From: UBA817 sp049889215 | Lineage (GTDB): Bacteria; Margulisbacteria; Marinamargulisbacteria; UBA817 | DNA: 36,194 bases | NCBI GenBank assembly: GCA_049889215.1 | Contig: JBMHDV010000011.1 | Location: 1-36,194, forward strand | Reading direction: 5' to 3' | In this document: in pieces, positions 1 through 7,166 of the stretch | Layout of the letters: every line of letters begins with the position of its first letter | Numbering within the stretch: position 1 is the stretch's first letter | Notes under the pieces: generated by a model | What the model was told of the DNA's origin: nothing | Databases searched by the model: none | Seen by the model: the letters and a program-made list of their open reading frames with translations, nothing else | Position numbers and translations under genes: made by a program

Positions 1-2
1 AT

Positions 3-323
3 ATCGAAAAAATTAATACCAGTAAAAAACAATTATCAATAGAAACTTTTAAAAATTTTTTTCAGACTTTTTTTAAAACAACAACGAACATCCCATTAAT
101 TGAAGAATTTATAGAAAACCTAGCAGAATTACAAACAATTAGAAAAAAAGAACACCTTATTTTACCACTGTATTTAACCCTATACCGTAAAACAACAGGT
201 GATTTACCTTTACCATTCCAGTATGATCAATTTCAAGGCCTTTCAACTTTTGCACAAACAAGTCTGATTGATATTTTCAACTCATTTAGAAGTAAAAGAC
301 GTAAAGTGAGTGCTACTAGTTAA
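3..323 (+). CDS. 3' end of an unrecognised protein (partial)
   Basis: An open frame runs in from the left edge and ends at TAA 321-323, giving the last 106 residues of a protein. The fragment is lysine-, phenylalanine- and threonine-rich (for example FFQTFFKTTTNIPLIEEF) and ends in a basic tail (SFRSKRRKVSATS). No cysteine pairs, membrane segment or motif that I recognise is visible. The continuous frame and protein-like composition support real coding. It lies 22 bases before the left copy of the 22-bp direct repeat, so it may be the ancestral upstream neighbour of the phosphatase gene at 2332. Function cannot be stated without its N-terminus. Confidence 0.6.
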   Translation: MEKINTSKKQLSIETFKNFFQTFFKTTTNIPLIEEFIENLAELQTIRKKEHLILPLYLTLYRKTTGDLPLPFQYDQFQGLSTFAQTSLIDIFNSFRSKRRKVSATS

Positions 324-345
324 GCATCACGAACTTATGAAGACT

Positions 346-367
346 CTTTTTTAATCCCGACTAATTT
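346..367 (+). repeat. Left copy of a 22-bp direct repeat
   Basis: An exact match to 2261-2282 in the same orientation: a C, a run of six T, then AATCCCGACTAATTT. It sits 22 bases after the stop of the first gene and directly before the 150-bp tandem duplication. The two copies bracket the whole ankyrin-like module, 1,915 bases apart. Confidence 0.85.
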
Positions 368-664
368 TCAATTCAAAAATGCGATTGTCATAGCGATTTT
401 CTCTTCGACAAACTGCCCCCATTCATCTCCAATAACTATCATTGGCACTTCCTGTAATTTCAGCTACGACAAATCCCACTTCTTCACTCAATTCAATTTA
501 TTTCTTCCCCCTTCTTTTCAATTCAAAAATGCGATTGTCATAGCGATTTTCTCTTTGACAAACTGCCCCCATTCATCTCCAATAACTATCATTGGTACTT
601 CCTGTAATTTCATCCACGACACCCCCCACTTATTACTCAATTTAATTTATTTCCCTCTTCCTAC
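365..664. repeat. Tandem duplication, two copies of about 150 bp
   Basis: The stretch beginning TTTTCAATTCAAAAATGCG at 366 recurs at 516, a period of 150 bases. The first 110 or so bases of each copy are nearly identical and the rest diverges with small indels. Read on the minus strand, each copy holds the same short frame ending FVxEKIAMTIAFLN and a stop (copy B: 518-613, 31 residues from an ATG). The few differences include one synonymous change and one Lys/Glu swap. Copy A lacks the ATG, so I treat these as duplicated remnants of a C-terminal coding tail rather than two genes. This accounts for the gene-free stretch 324-646. Confidence 0.8.
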
Positions 665-2155
665 GTTTTCGCATCTTGCCCTTCTTCTTCCTCGATTGTT
701 GCTTCTTCTTGAATTTCGACGTCTTCCTCCGCTTTTATTTCTTCTTTCGGTTCCACCTTCTTCAATCTTTAGATTTTTTCTTAGCTGTTTAAAATACTTA
801 TCTAATTGTTTATTATTAATTTTATTTCCAGGTAAAAATTTTGCCATAGCTTTTGCGCTTAACGCTTTCGTTTTTTGGTTTCGTGATAAATCCATATTGC
901 GCCAATACTCATTGAACTGCTCTATTGTTAAGTCTTTTATGTTTCCAAAGCAATGAAATATATTAAACCCTTTTTTATCCTCATTCAGGATAATCTTAAT
1001 GTAATCTTCTCTTGTTAATACATATTGTTTAATAGCTGTCACATACCACCCCATCACTAGCTCTATCTGCCTTAGATCTCCATTCTTTACGGCATGCTGC
1101 TACAACGTAAACTTATCTTTTTTTTCATTTAATAATATTTCTTTTAAATCTTCCCTTGTTATCACCTTCTCATCAATAGCCGTCTCATACCACCCCATCA
1201 CTAGCTCTATCTGCCTTAGATCTCCATTCTTTACGGCACTCTGCAACAACGTAAACTTAGTTGTTGTTACATTTAATAAGATCTTTTCTTTAAAGACGCC
1301 CTCTTGGCTTAACCCTGCAGCTCTATACCAACCCATCACTTGCTTTATCTGTTCTAGGTCTCCATTCGTTACGGCATCCTGCAACAACGTAAACCCATCA
1401 TTTGTTACATTTAATAAGATTCCTTTTAACTCTTCCTTGGTTATCACCTGCTCATTAAAAGCCGTCTCATACCACCCCATCACTAGCTTTATCTGTTCTA
1501 GGGCTCCATTCTTTACGGCACTCTGCAACAACGTAAACTTATCTTCTGTTACATTTAATAAGATCTTTTCTTTAAAGACGCCCTCTTGGCTTAACCCTGC
1601 AGCTCTATACCACCCCATCACTAGCTCTATCTGCCTTAGATCTCCATTCGTTACGGCACCCTGCAACAACGTAAACTTATCTTCTGTTACATTTAATAAG
1701 ATTCCTTTTAACTCTTCACTGGTTATCACCTGCTTATCAATAGCCGTCTCATACCACCCCATCACTAGCTCTATCTGCCTTAGATCTCCATTCGTTACGG
1801 CATCCTGCAACAACGTAAACCCATCCTTTGTTACATTTAATAAGATTCCTTTTAACTCTTCACTGGTTATCCCCTTTTCATCAAAAGCCGTCTCATACCA
1901 CCCCATCACTGTATTTAATTGGCTTAACAGGTAGTCTTTCCCTTTCTTATCGTGACCTATATGTAACACATCATTTAAATGACTATGGTCATTTATACTT
2001 TTTTCTAAAAGCAGCTTAAAATCCTTCATTGGATATTTTTTTGGTAATTCTTTTTTTTCTATTAGTGCCCCTATAATTTTCGTATGCAGTCTTTGTGCCC
2101 CATTTGACCGATAACTTTCATTCTGTATTGAACCTAGTGCGATTACTTTTTTCAT
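647..2155 (-). pseudogene. Ankyrin-like repeat protein, interrupted by a TAG and a probable frameshift
   Basis: Reads from ATG 2155 through an 82-residue N-terminal region into units starting VMGWY. Each unit ends in an ankyrin-like core (F-T-L-L-Q-x-A-V-x-N-G-D-L-x-Q-I-x-L-V-M) and has a 13-15 residue insertion. Six units precede an in-frame TAG (1100-1102) at a position that is TTG (Leu) in the sister units. The same frame then continues with a seventh unit and about 100 further residues to 647. Near 760 the natural-looking reading changes frame: one frame gives an arginine-rich tail ending at 647, the other a glutamate-rich tail ending at 661. Ankyrin-like repeats usually bind proteins, so an adhesion or effector role is possible but inferred. 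The first 351 residues could still be made as a truncated protein. No strong ribosome binding site is visible. Confidence 0.75.
1020..1909 (-). repeat. Seven tandem ankyrin-like coding units of 138-144 bp
   Basis: Units of 48 residues (type A, GWYETA...VITxEELKGILLNVT) and 46 residues (type B, GWYRAAGLSQEGVFKEKILLNVT) occur in the order A, A, B, A, B, A, A-like. DNA identity between units is very high, particularly in the segment encoding NGDLRQIELVMGWY. This suggests recent expansion or gene conversion. The last unit, beyond the TAG, is the most diverged. Confidence 0.9.
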
Positions 2156-2260
2156 TTTCTCTTTCTCATAACCATAAACTCATTTTAACACTAAGATGAA
2201 AAACAACCAATTTTGTTAAATATAAACAAAAAGAACTGAAACACTTCTCTCTATTTCCAT

Positions 2261-2282
2261 CTTTTTTAATCCCGACTAATTT
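2261..2282 (+). repeat. Right copy of the 22-bp direct repeat
   Basis: Identical to 346-367. It ends 35 bases before the -10 box of the phosphatase gene. Recombination between the copies would remove the ankyrin-like module exactly and leave the first gene 71 bases upstream of the phosphatase start. Confidence 0.85.
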
Positions 2283-2316
2283 ACATGTTTTTTTTTAACT
2301 TTCCAGGGACTATTTT

Positions 2317-2331
2317 TGATATAATTTTAAT
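2317..2331 (+). promoter_or_regulatory. Extended -10 promoter predicting a leaderless phosphatase mRNA
   Basis: TGATATAAT at 2317-2325 is a consensus extended -10. Six bases separate the hexamer from ATG 2332, so the expected transcription start is the A of the start codon. No -35 of quality and no Shine-Dalgarno sequence is present. Confidence 0.65.
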
Positions 2332-3330
2332 ATGGTTCAAATTTTAATCATATCGGTTGTATTTTTCATCTTAAACATTGCCTATATTGTGTTAAACGTA
2401 CCAAATTTTCTTTACCCATTAACCACGTTCTTTTTCTTTATTGTGTTTGTTTATCGCTACATTGTTTCTTTGCAAAAAGAAGAGGAGCGCCTGACTGACG
2501 AAATCAACGAAAACTTTGTTCAGAATTTACCAAAAGAACGGTTAATGAATGAGTTAAAAATGGCCAAGCGTGTTCAACAAGCATTGCTTCTTGTCGAAAG
2601 CCCAGAGATAGATGGGGTTAATATTGCAAAAAAATGCATCCCTGCTGATAACATTGGTGGTGATTTTTATTCATTTATTTGCAAAGATTTTGATCAAATG
2701 TCAGCCATGCAGCGCTCTCCAGGAATCATTAAGTACGTTCAGAATGAAAGTCAGTACTTAGGCATTGTTATCGGCGATGTTGCTGGTCATGGAGTCTCTT
2801 CGGCATTAATCATGGCACTTAGCGCAGGGCTTTTTTCTGAAATTGGTAAACGTCATCCATCGCCTAAACAGGTTTTAGAAGCAGCCAACAAAGATATCAT
2901 GCGTTACATTCAAAACTCACAGATCACCCACGTTACGGCGTTTTATGGCGTTCTGAATGTAAATACGAATGAATTCACCTACTGCCGTGCGGGGCACCCT
3001 GGCATTATCTTACAACGAAATAATGATGACATTGTGGAATTGGAAGCAAATGGATCATTCCTAGGCATGTTTAATGACATTGAGTTTGAGGAAAACACAG
3101 TCCAGTTAGGGAAAGGTGATCGACTCTTTTTCTATACAGATGGAATTACAGAAGCGAAAGGTCCTGACGGTGACTTATTTGGAAGTCATCGGCTAGTGGA
3201 CCATATTCGAAAACTTAAGCAAGAGCCTATCGGTACCGTATTACACCAGTTGTTTGATGACGTTGAGCTTTACACACAATATCAAAAAGCAACGGATGAT
3301 CGATCTTTGGTCATCTTAGAACTTCACTAA
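2332..3330 (+). CDS. Membrane-anchored SpoIIE/RsbU-type PP2C phosphatase
   Basis: A metal-dependent serine/threonine phosphatase of the SpoIIE/RsbU class, which normally dephosphorylates an anti-sigma-factor antagonist or related phosphoprotein. Residues 1-45 form two hydrophobic segments. A charged coiled-coil linker follows (45-90) with the family's helix MAKRVQQALLL. The phosphatase domain (about 92-330) shows IPADNIGGDFYSF with metal ligand D111, VIGDVAGHGVSSALIMA with D149, CRAGHPGIIL, and FFYTDGITEAKGPDG. All expected acidic metal ligands appear present. No sensor domain is visible beyond the membrane segments. The start at 2332 is supported by the -10 box six bases upstream. The stop overlaps the next start (TAATG at 3328-3332), so the two are translationally coupled. 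The substrate is not encoded nearby. Confidence 0.9.
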   Translation: MVQILIISVVFFILNIAYIVLNVPNFLYPLTTFFFFIVFVYRYIVSLQKEEERLTDEINENFVQNLPKERLMNELKMAKRVQQALLLVESPEIDGVNIAKKCIPADNIGGDFYSFICKDFDQMSAMQRSPGIIKYVQNESQYLGIVIGDVAGHGVSSALIMALSAGLFSEIGKRHPSPKQVLEAANKDIMRYIQNSQITHVTAFYGVLNVNTNEFTYCRAGHPGIILQRNNDDIVELEANGSFLGMFNDIEFEENTVQLGKGDRLFFYTDGITEAKGPDGDLFGSHRLVDHIRKLKQEPIGTVLHQLFDDVELYTQYQKATDDRSLVILELH

Positions 3331-4007
3331 TGCTAACAGAAAAAATAAAAATGAAGCAATTATCGGTGAATAACCAAAAGTTTTCATCTAATAATGATAT
3401 TGCATTAATTGAATCAAAATTCTCTTCAATAGTAGATGATCAACATTACTCTTTTTATGCATTGCCACAGTTTCATGAATTTTTATTTCAAGGGGCTCAC
3501 CATTACAGAACAAAACAAATGCCAAAGCTCTCATTCACAAACACTGATTCCAATGAATTGAGCATTTTGGCGCTCACAGATTCCCATACATTGAATACAA
3601 CCCCAGTCCCAACATCCGGCCTTCAACCAGCAACAATTATTGACTGGGTACGGCAGTTTCGCTCACAACAAATTCTTTATAAACAAACCGGTGCTACATA
3701 TTCTGCAGGCGTCCTCTTGAACTCTGGTAAATTATTGGTTATTGAATGCTCAAGTTTTGAAACCAGCTGTTTAAAACTATTAGGAGCTTTGATTCGCAAA
3801 GATCATTGTTACCAGCCTATATTCTTTTTTTCTCATGCCATTAGCATGCAGCACCTTGATCTAATCATGCACTTATGTCCTAGCATAATTTTAGGACAAT
3901 CTGCCATTACTTCGCCTGTAATTACAGCTCTAACGGAACATAGAGTAACTACATTTGGTTACTGTCGAAAATCAAAATACAATCGGTTTTCAAACTTTCA
4001 CATGTAA
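3330..4007 (+). CDS. Degenerate FdhD-like protein lacking the CxxC active-site motif
   Basis: This 225-residue protein lines up by eye with the C-terminal two thirds of FdhD, the sulfurtransferase that matures formate dehydrogenase. QTGATYSAGVLLNSGKL (119-135) matches FdhD TGCTHAAAWMLPSGEL; ECSSFETSCLKLLGAL (139-154) matches EDVGRHVALDKLLG; SHAISMQHLDLI, QSAITSPVITALTE and TTFGYCRKSKYNRFS match the SSRASYEMVQ, SAATTLAVEVAE and LVGFCKPGRATVYT segments. The CGVCG loop of E. coli FdhD has no counterpart (the region reads HTLNTTPVPTSG), and the EDVGRHN motif is destroyed. So the fold is probably kept without sulfur transfer. No formate dehydrogenase gene is in the window. The start could be ATG 3330 or ATG 3351. 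Its stop directly abuts the stop of the convergent gene. The homology is my reading and unconfirmed. Confidence 0.55.
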   Translation: MLTEKIKMKQLSVNNQKFSSNNDIALIESKFSSIVDDQHYSFYALPQFHEFLFQGAHHYRTKQMPKLSFTNTDSNELSILALTDSHTLNTTPVPTSGLQPATIIDWVRQFRSQQILYKQTGATYSAGVLLNSGKLLVIECSSFETSCLKLLGALIRKDHCYQPIFFFSHAISMQHLDLIMHLCPSIILGQSAITSPVITALTEHRVTTFGYCRKSKYNRFSNFHM

Positions 4008-4955
4008 TTAAAAATCAAACCCAATTGATGCAAAATTATTTGAATCGTACTCAAAATGGTCACTTTTTTCGTATGCATAATCCAAGGATGCACCAAAGAC
4101 ATTTAAACCAACGCCAAGTGTAATGGTATTGGCTCGATTATTTAATACTGAAAACTCCTTGTACCCGGCTGATAAAGTTAACGTATTCATAATAATACTT
4201 GGTGTATAGTCAACACCTGCACTCACCAATGAATTTACCCCGTCATATTTATACTGCCCCATAATATCCAAATCACCCATTGGGTACCTTGCTCCAAATA
4301 CCATCTGTAGCGGCAGATCTTCCTCGCCAGAATATGTTGGATCTTCAGAATCAACATATTTTACTTTTAATGGAATTAAATTTCGTGCAAATAAAGATAC
4401 CTCAAGATTAGAGAAGTTATAAATACCTCCCACGTCAATATTGTATCCCGTGCCTGTGTAAGTATGAATTTCATTCAAATACCCAACAGCATTAATACCC
4501 AAATGCAATTGATCGGTAATAGAGTTTTGGTAACCAACTTTAATTATTCTATTTTTATATGAAAAATAACCGACGTTTGTTACTAATCCATTAACCATAT
4601 CTGTTAAGATAATATCTTCAACACCTGCATCCATATAGCCAACGGCAATTACGCCAATATCAGATTTAAATGCTACGGAAACATTCTTATAATCTACCTC
4701 TTTCATAATTTGCGACGAAAATACAGATGTGGACCCTGTATCAACACGATAAAGTCCTGCGGGGTTTTCAAATACAGCATTGGACCCTGAGCTAAACCCT
4801 TCAATATTTCCTTTTCTAATCATTTCAGCGGATGAACCTAAATCGGTTAATAGTAGATATGACGCGGCATGAATGCCAACACTTGTCATACAGACAATGC
4901 ATAGACTCAACAGCCATGATGTTAAGGACCAACAATTGCTAACTCTTAATTTCAT
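4008..4955 (-). CDS. PorV/PorQ-like outer membrane beta-barrel protein
   Basis: A 315-residue exported protein. Residues 1-30 form a signal peptide (hydrophobic LLSLCIVCMTSVGIHA). The mature N-terminus has the pattern LGSSAEMIRKGNIEGFSSGSNAVFENPAGLY, typical of PorV/PorQ/UPF0164 proteins, in which the phrase ending in NPAG follows a glycine-rich strand. Alternating hydrophobic/polar strands follow to the end. The last residues SIGFDF finish in phenylalanine, as usual for Bam-assembled barrels. The start is supported by GAGGG four bases before ATG. A likely promoter lies upstream on the minus strand (TTGTAA, 16 bases, TATAGA). In Bacteroidota PorV carries type IX secretion substrates; here that role is only suggested, though a protein with a type-IX-like C-terminal domain is encoded at 23362. 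Confidence 0.75.
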   Translation of the reverse strand: MKLRVSNCWSLTSWLLSLCIVCMTSVGIHAASYLLLTDLGSSAEMIRKGNIEGFSSGSNAVFENPAGLYRVDTGSTSVFSSQIMKEVDYKNVSVAFKSDIGVIAVGYMDAGVEDIILTDMVNGLVTNVGYFSYKNRIIKVGYQNSITDQLHLGINAVGYLNEIHTYTGTGYNIDVGGIYNFSNLEVSLFARNLIPLKVKYVDSEDPTYSGEEDLPLQMVFGARYPMGDLDIMGQYKYDGVNSLVSAGVDYTPSIIMNTLTLSAGYKEFSVLNNRANTITLGVGLNVFGASLDYAYEKSDHFEYDSNNFASIGFDF

Positions 4956-5052
4956 AAACCCTCACTTACCCTATTTAGGTATCTATAAGAGTTATGCCCA
5001 GTTTTACAAGAGTTTAAACATTAAATTTGAGTATAATGAATAGACAGTGAAT

Positions 5053-5988
5053 TTATGCTTGAATAAATGATGGAAATTGATTCACGATTTTTTTGGACAT
5101 CGCCAAATAACGATCAATGCTTTCAAATGGTTTTTCAGCATTATCTTGATCATAAATAAAAAACAAAGATTTAGTCACAACTGCATCAGCCAAGGCTCTG
5201 TGAGCATTTTCATGACCAATATTGTATTTCTTACTTAAGGCCCCCAAGGACCTCTTTCCTTCTTCTTTGGTTTTGGCCCACTTTAATGTGCATAGCAATT
5301 CACTAAATGGAATGTCCAAATTATAACGGAGTAGTGTTGTTAATAGCCACGGAATATCAAATTGAGCATTATGGGCGACCAAGCACGTATTTTTACTAAA
5401 TTCTAAAAAAGATGACATCACATCTTTTAAGCCAGGTGCATCTTTTACCATTTCATTATCAATTCCTGTGATATTTGTAATTAATGGTTTAATTTCGTTC
5501 ACTGGCTTAATCAATTCTTGAAAGAACGTTTCTTGCCCATCTTTTGTTACTTTACATGCCCCTATCTCAATAATGGACTCATTACCTATTTCTAAGCCAG
5601 TGGTCTCAAAATCTAAAAAAACATAATCACGATCTCGCGTGGGCTGGCCAAATAATTGTTCTTGGTTTCCACAATTTGGAAAGTCAAAGCAACGCGGTGT
5701 AATATTCGAATCCAAGCGAGATAATGTTGGGCTGTTGCAATATTGGCAACGATCTTTGGTGTTTACCATTAAGCGATTTTCAAGAATATACGCCAACCGG
5801 CCTTGAGTAATGGATCTCTCGCAGTGTGAACAGTCCAATTGATTTTGTTCTTCAGATAATTGGCCAACATTGCAATATGGACATAAAACATCGACCTTAA
5901 AGCCACATTGACACGATAATTGATTAAGATGAAGTTTAACAGAACGATAGGACTTGCATGATGGGCAATTCGCAATCCCTGCTGACAT
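5053..5988 (-). CDS. DEDDh 3'-5' exonuclease with N-terminal zinc ribbons
   Basis: Residues 121-285 are a DnaQ/epsilon-like exonuclease with all four motif residues. Exo I is FLDFETTGLE (D126, E128), Exo II is HNAQFD (D211), and Exo III is H263 with D268. The N-terminal 110 residues carry twelve cysteines in six pairs (C8/C11, C26/C28, C36/C39, C53/C56, C81/C84, C100/C106), enough for three four-cysteine zinc ribbons. The family processes 3' ends of DNA or RNA, in proofreading, repair or RNA trimming. The ribbons suggest nucleic-acid or partner binding. It is last in a def-dcd-exonuclease operon, two bases after dcd, so ribosome re-use is likely. It is not the usual epsilon subunit architecture. 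The substrate is unknown. Confidence 0.85.
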   Translation of the reverse strand: MSAGIANCPSCKSYRSVKLHLNQLSCQCGFKVDVLCPYCNVGQLSEEQNQLDCSHCERSITQGRLAYILENRLMVNTKDRCQYCNSPTLSRLDSNITPRCFDFPNCGNQEQLFGQPTRDRDYVFLDFETTGLEIGNESIIEIGACKVTKDGQETFFQELIKPVNEIKPLITNITGIDNEMVKDAPGLKDVMSSFLEFSKNTCLVAHNAQFDIPWLLTTLLRYNLDIPFSELLCTLKWAKTKEEGKRSLGALSKKYNIGHENAHRALADAVVTKSLFFIYDQDNAEKPFESIDRYLAMSKKIVNQFPSFIQA

Positions 5989-5990
5989 GA

Positions 5991-6530
5991 TTATACCGTC
6001 ATTTCAAAGTCATTTTTGATATGACTACCAACGGATTGCTCTTGTTTGTAATATTTACCCCTGTAAGGACGCTCAGATGTTTTGTCCATCAAGCAAAAAA
6101 CCAGCTGACAAATACGACGATTTGAGGACAACTCAATCGGTAAGGAATTGGCGTTAAATAGCTCCAACGTGATTCGGCCTTCAAAACCAGCATCCACCCA
6201 TCCAGCATTCTGAATAAATAACCCCATTCGACCAATCGAGCTTCGACCTTCCACAAATGAAGTAATGTGATTGGGTAATTTTATATATTCATTGGTTGTA
6301 GCCAATAAAAACGATTGCGGAGGAATCACAATCTTATCAGCAGTGATTTCTTGATATTTGATTTCATTTTCAAAATCAAGGTGCGTGCGATGCGAATCAT
6401 CAATGCGTAAAAAATGGGTTCCCAACGTACAGTCAACAGATGCGGGCTGTATTTGTTCATCTTTAAGCGGTGTTATTACCAGCTCTTCTTTTTTAATTAG
6501 TTCTTTTATCGTCCCATCCGATAATATCAT
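5991..6530 (-). CDS. dcd: dCTP deaminase (Dcd/dUTPase family)
   Basis: Converts dCTP to dUTP for dTTP synthesis; some family members also hydrolyse dUTP. The 179-residue length fits. Motifs are SVDCTLG near the N-terminus, IPPQSFLLATTNEYIKLP, EGRSSIGRMGLFIQNAG and WVDAGFEGRITLELFN with the catalytic Glu of the TLEL strand. Q-S-V-G-S near the C-terminus contributes to the triphosphate site. The segment following RSSIGRMGL is close to bifunctional dCTP deaminase/dUTPases, so dUMP may be produced directly; this is inference. The ATG overlaps the TGA of def (ATGA), so the two are translationally coupled. Confidence 0.9.
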   Translation of the reverse strand: MILSDGTIKELIKKEELVITPLKDEQIQPASVDCTLGTHFLRIDDSHRTHLDFENEIKYQEITADKIVIPPQSFLLATTNEYIKLPNHITSFVEGRSSIGRMGLFIQNAGWVDAGFEGRITLELFNANSLPIELSSNRRICQLVFCLMDKTSERPYRGKYYKQEQSVGSHIKNDFEMTV

Positions 6531-7054
6531 TCCTCATCCTCCATTAGTTGCATGTAGTATGCATCTGTAATTAATTGTGTCTTTAAATCATCCACCAAGT
6601 CAATAAACAAAGTGCCAATTAAATGGTCATATTCATGCAGGAAAATTCGAGCAATAAACTCGCTGTAAACCTCAGATCGGTCTTGGCCAGCTGCATCCAT
6701 ATATTCAATCATAATATTGCACTTGCGTGGGACATATCCGCGAATCCCAGGAATACTTAAGCACCCTTCCCATTCATACGTAATATCATCCGTTAAAAAT
6801 GATATTTTTGGGTTCATGACAACCAATCCTGTCTCTAATTTTGTATAAGGAGCCTTAATCACTTGATTCGGAGCAACAATAAAGATTTGCTGATCAAAAC
6901 CAACTTGTGGACCAGCAATACCAATGCCCTTTTCCTTTTTAAGCGTCATCACCATCTGATCAATCATGGCTTTTGTTTTTGGGCTTAATGGATCATTAAT
7001 CAATTGTGTTGATTGTCGTAATAAAGGATCGCCTAATTGTACAACTTGTGACAT
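6527..7054 (-). CDS. def: Peptide deformylase
   Basis: Removes the formyl group from nascent proteins. Motifs are GIGIAGPQVG (motif 1, here GPQVG for the usual APQVG), EGCLSIPG (motif 2, with the metal-binding Cys) and FLHEYDHLIG (motif 3, HExxH-type: H-E-Y-D-H). I choose ATG 7054, giving 175 residues beginning MSQVVQLGDPLLRQ, the usual family start and size. The frame is open 33 codons further upstream, but that extension is unlike the family. A promoter whose -10 ends seven bases before this ATG also supports it. First gene of the def-dcd-exonuclease operon. Confidence 0.93.
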   Translation of the reverse strand: MSQVVQLGDPLLRQSTQLINDPLSPKTKAMIDQMVMTLKKEKGIGIAGPQVGFDQQIFIVAPNQVIKAPYTKLETGLVVMNPKISFLTDDITYEWEGCLSIPGIRGYVPRKCNIMIEYMDAAGQDRSEVYSEFIARIFLHEYDHLIGTLFIDLVDDLKTQLITDAYYMQLMEDEE

Positions 7055-7060
7055 ACAATA

Positions 7061-7089
7061 ATCATACGGGGGTTTGTTTTTTTTGAAAA
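7061..7089 (-). promoter_or_regulatory. def promoter, predicted leaderless
   Basis: On the minus strand TTTTCA (7089-7084), a 17-base spacer, then TATGAT (7066-7061). Six bases later comes ATG 7054, so transcription should start at the first base of the start codon. No ribosome binding site is present. Confidence 0.7.
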
Positions 7090-7166
7090 GTATCCCACGC
7101 AAAAGCATCCCCCGATTCACATCGGGCCAACACCCCTTAATACAACTACTCACACGTTTATTACCT

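Noticed and set aside
555..956. Plus-strand open frame of 133 codons rich in Leu, Pro and Phe
   Set aside because: It is antisense to the purine-rich tail and the repeat gene; composition follows from the CTT/TCC-rich strand and there is no start signal.
1100..1102. Reassignment of TAG to a sense codon
   Set aside because: rsmH ends at TAG exactly where the family normally ends, and the HTH gene ends with TAG followed by a strong terminator. The ankyrin-like TAG is better explained as a nonsense mutation.
1020..1909. CRISPR-like array because of regular repeats
   Set aside because: The period is 138-144 bases, the whole unit is repeated rather than repeat plus unique spacer, and the units are coding with protein-level conservation.
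1437..1934. Plus-strand open frame of 165 codons across the repeat array
   Set aside because: It is the complement of the repeat units; its own periodic sequence (SYHPITSxICL) simply mirrors the minus-strand repeats.
346..2282. Classical insertion sequence or transposon
   Set aside because: There are no terminal inverted repeats and no transposase or integrase frame between the direct repeats.
7055..7153. Longer def protein from the upstream frame
   Set aside because: The extension is cysteine- and glycine-rich, unlike deformylases, and contains the -35/-10 of the predicted promoter.
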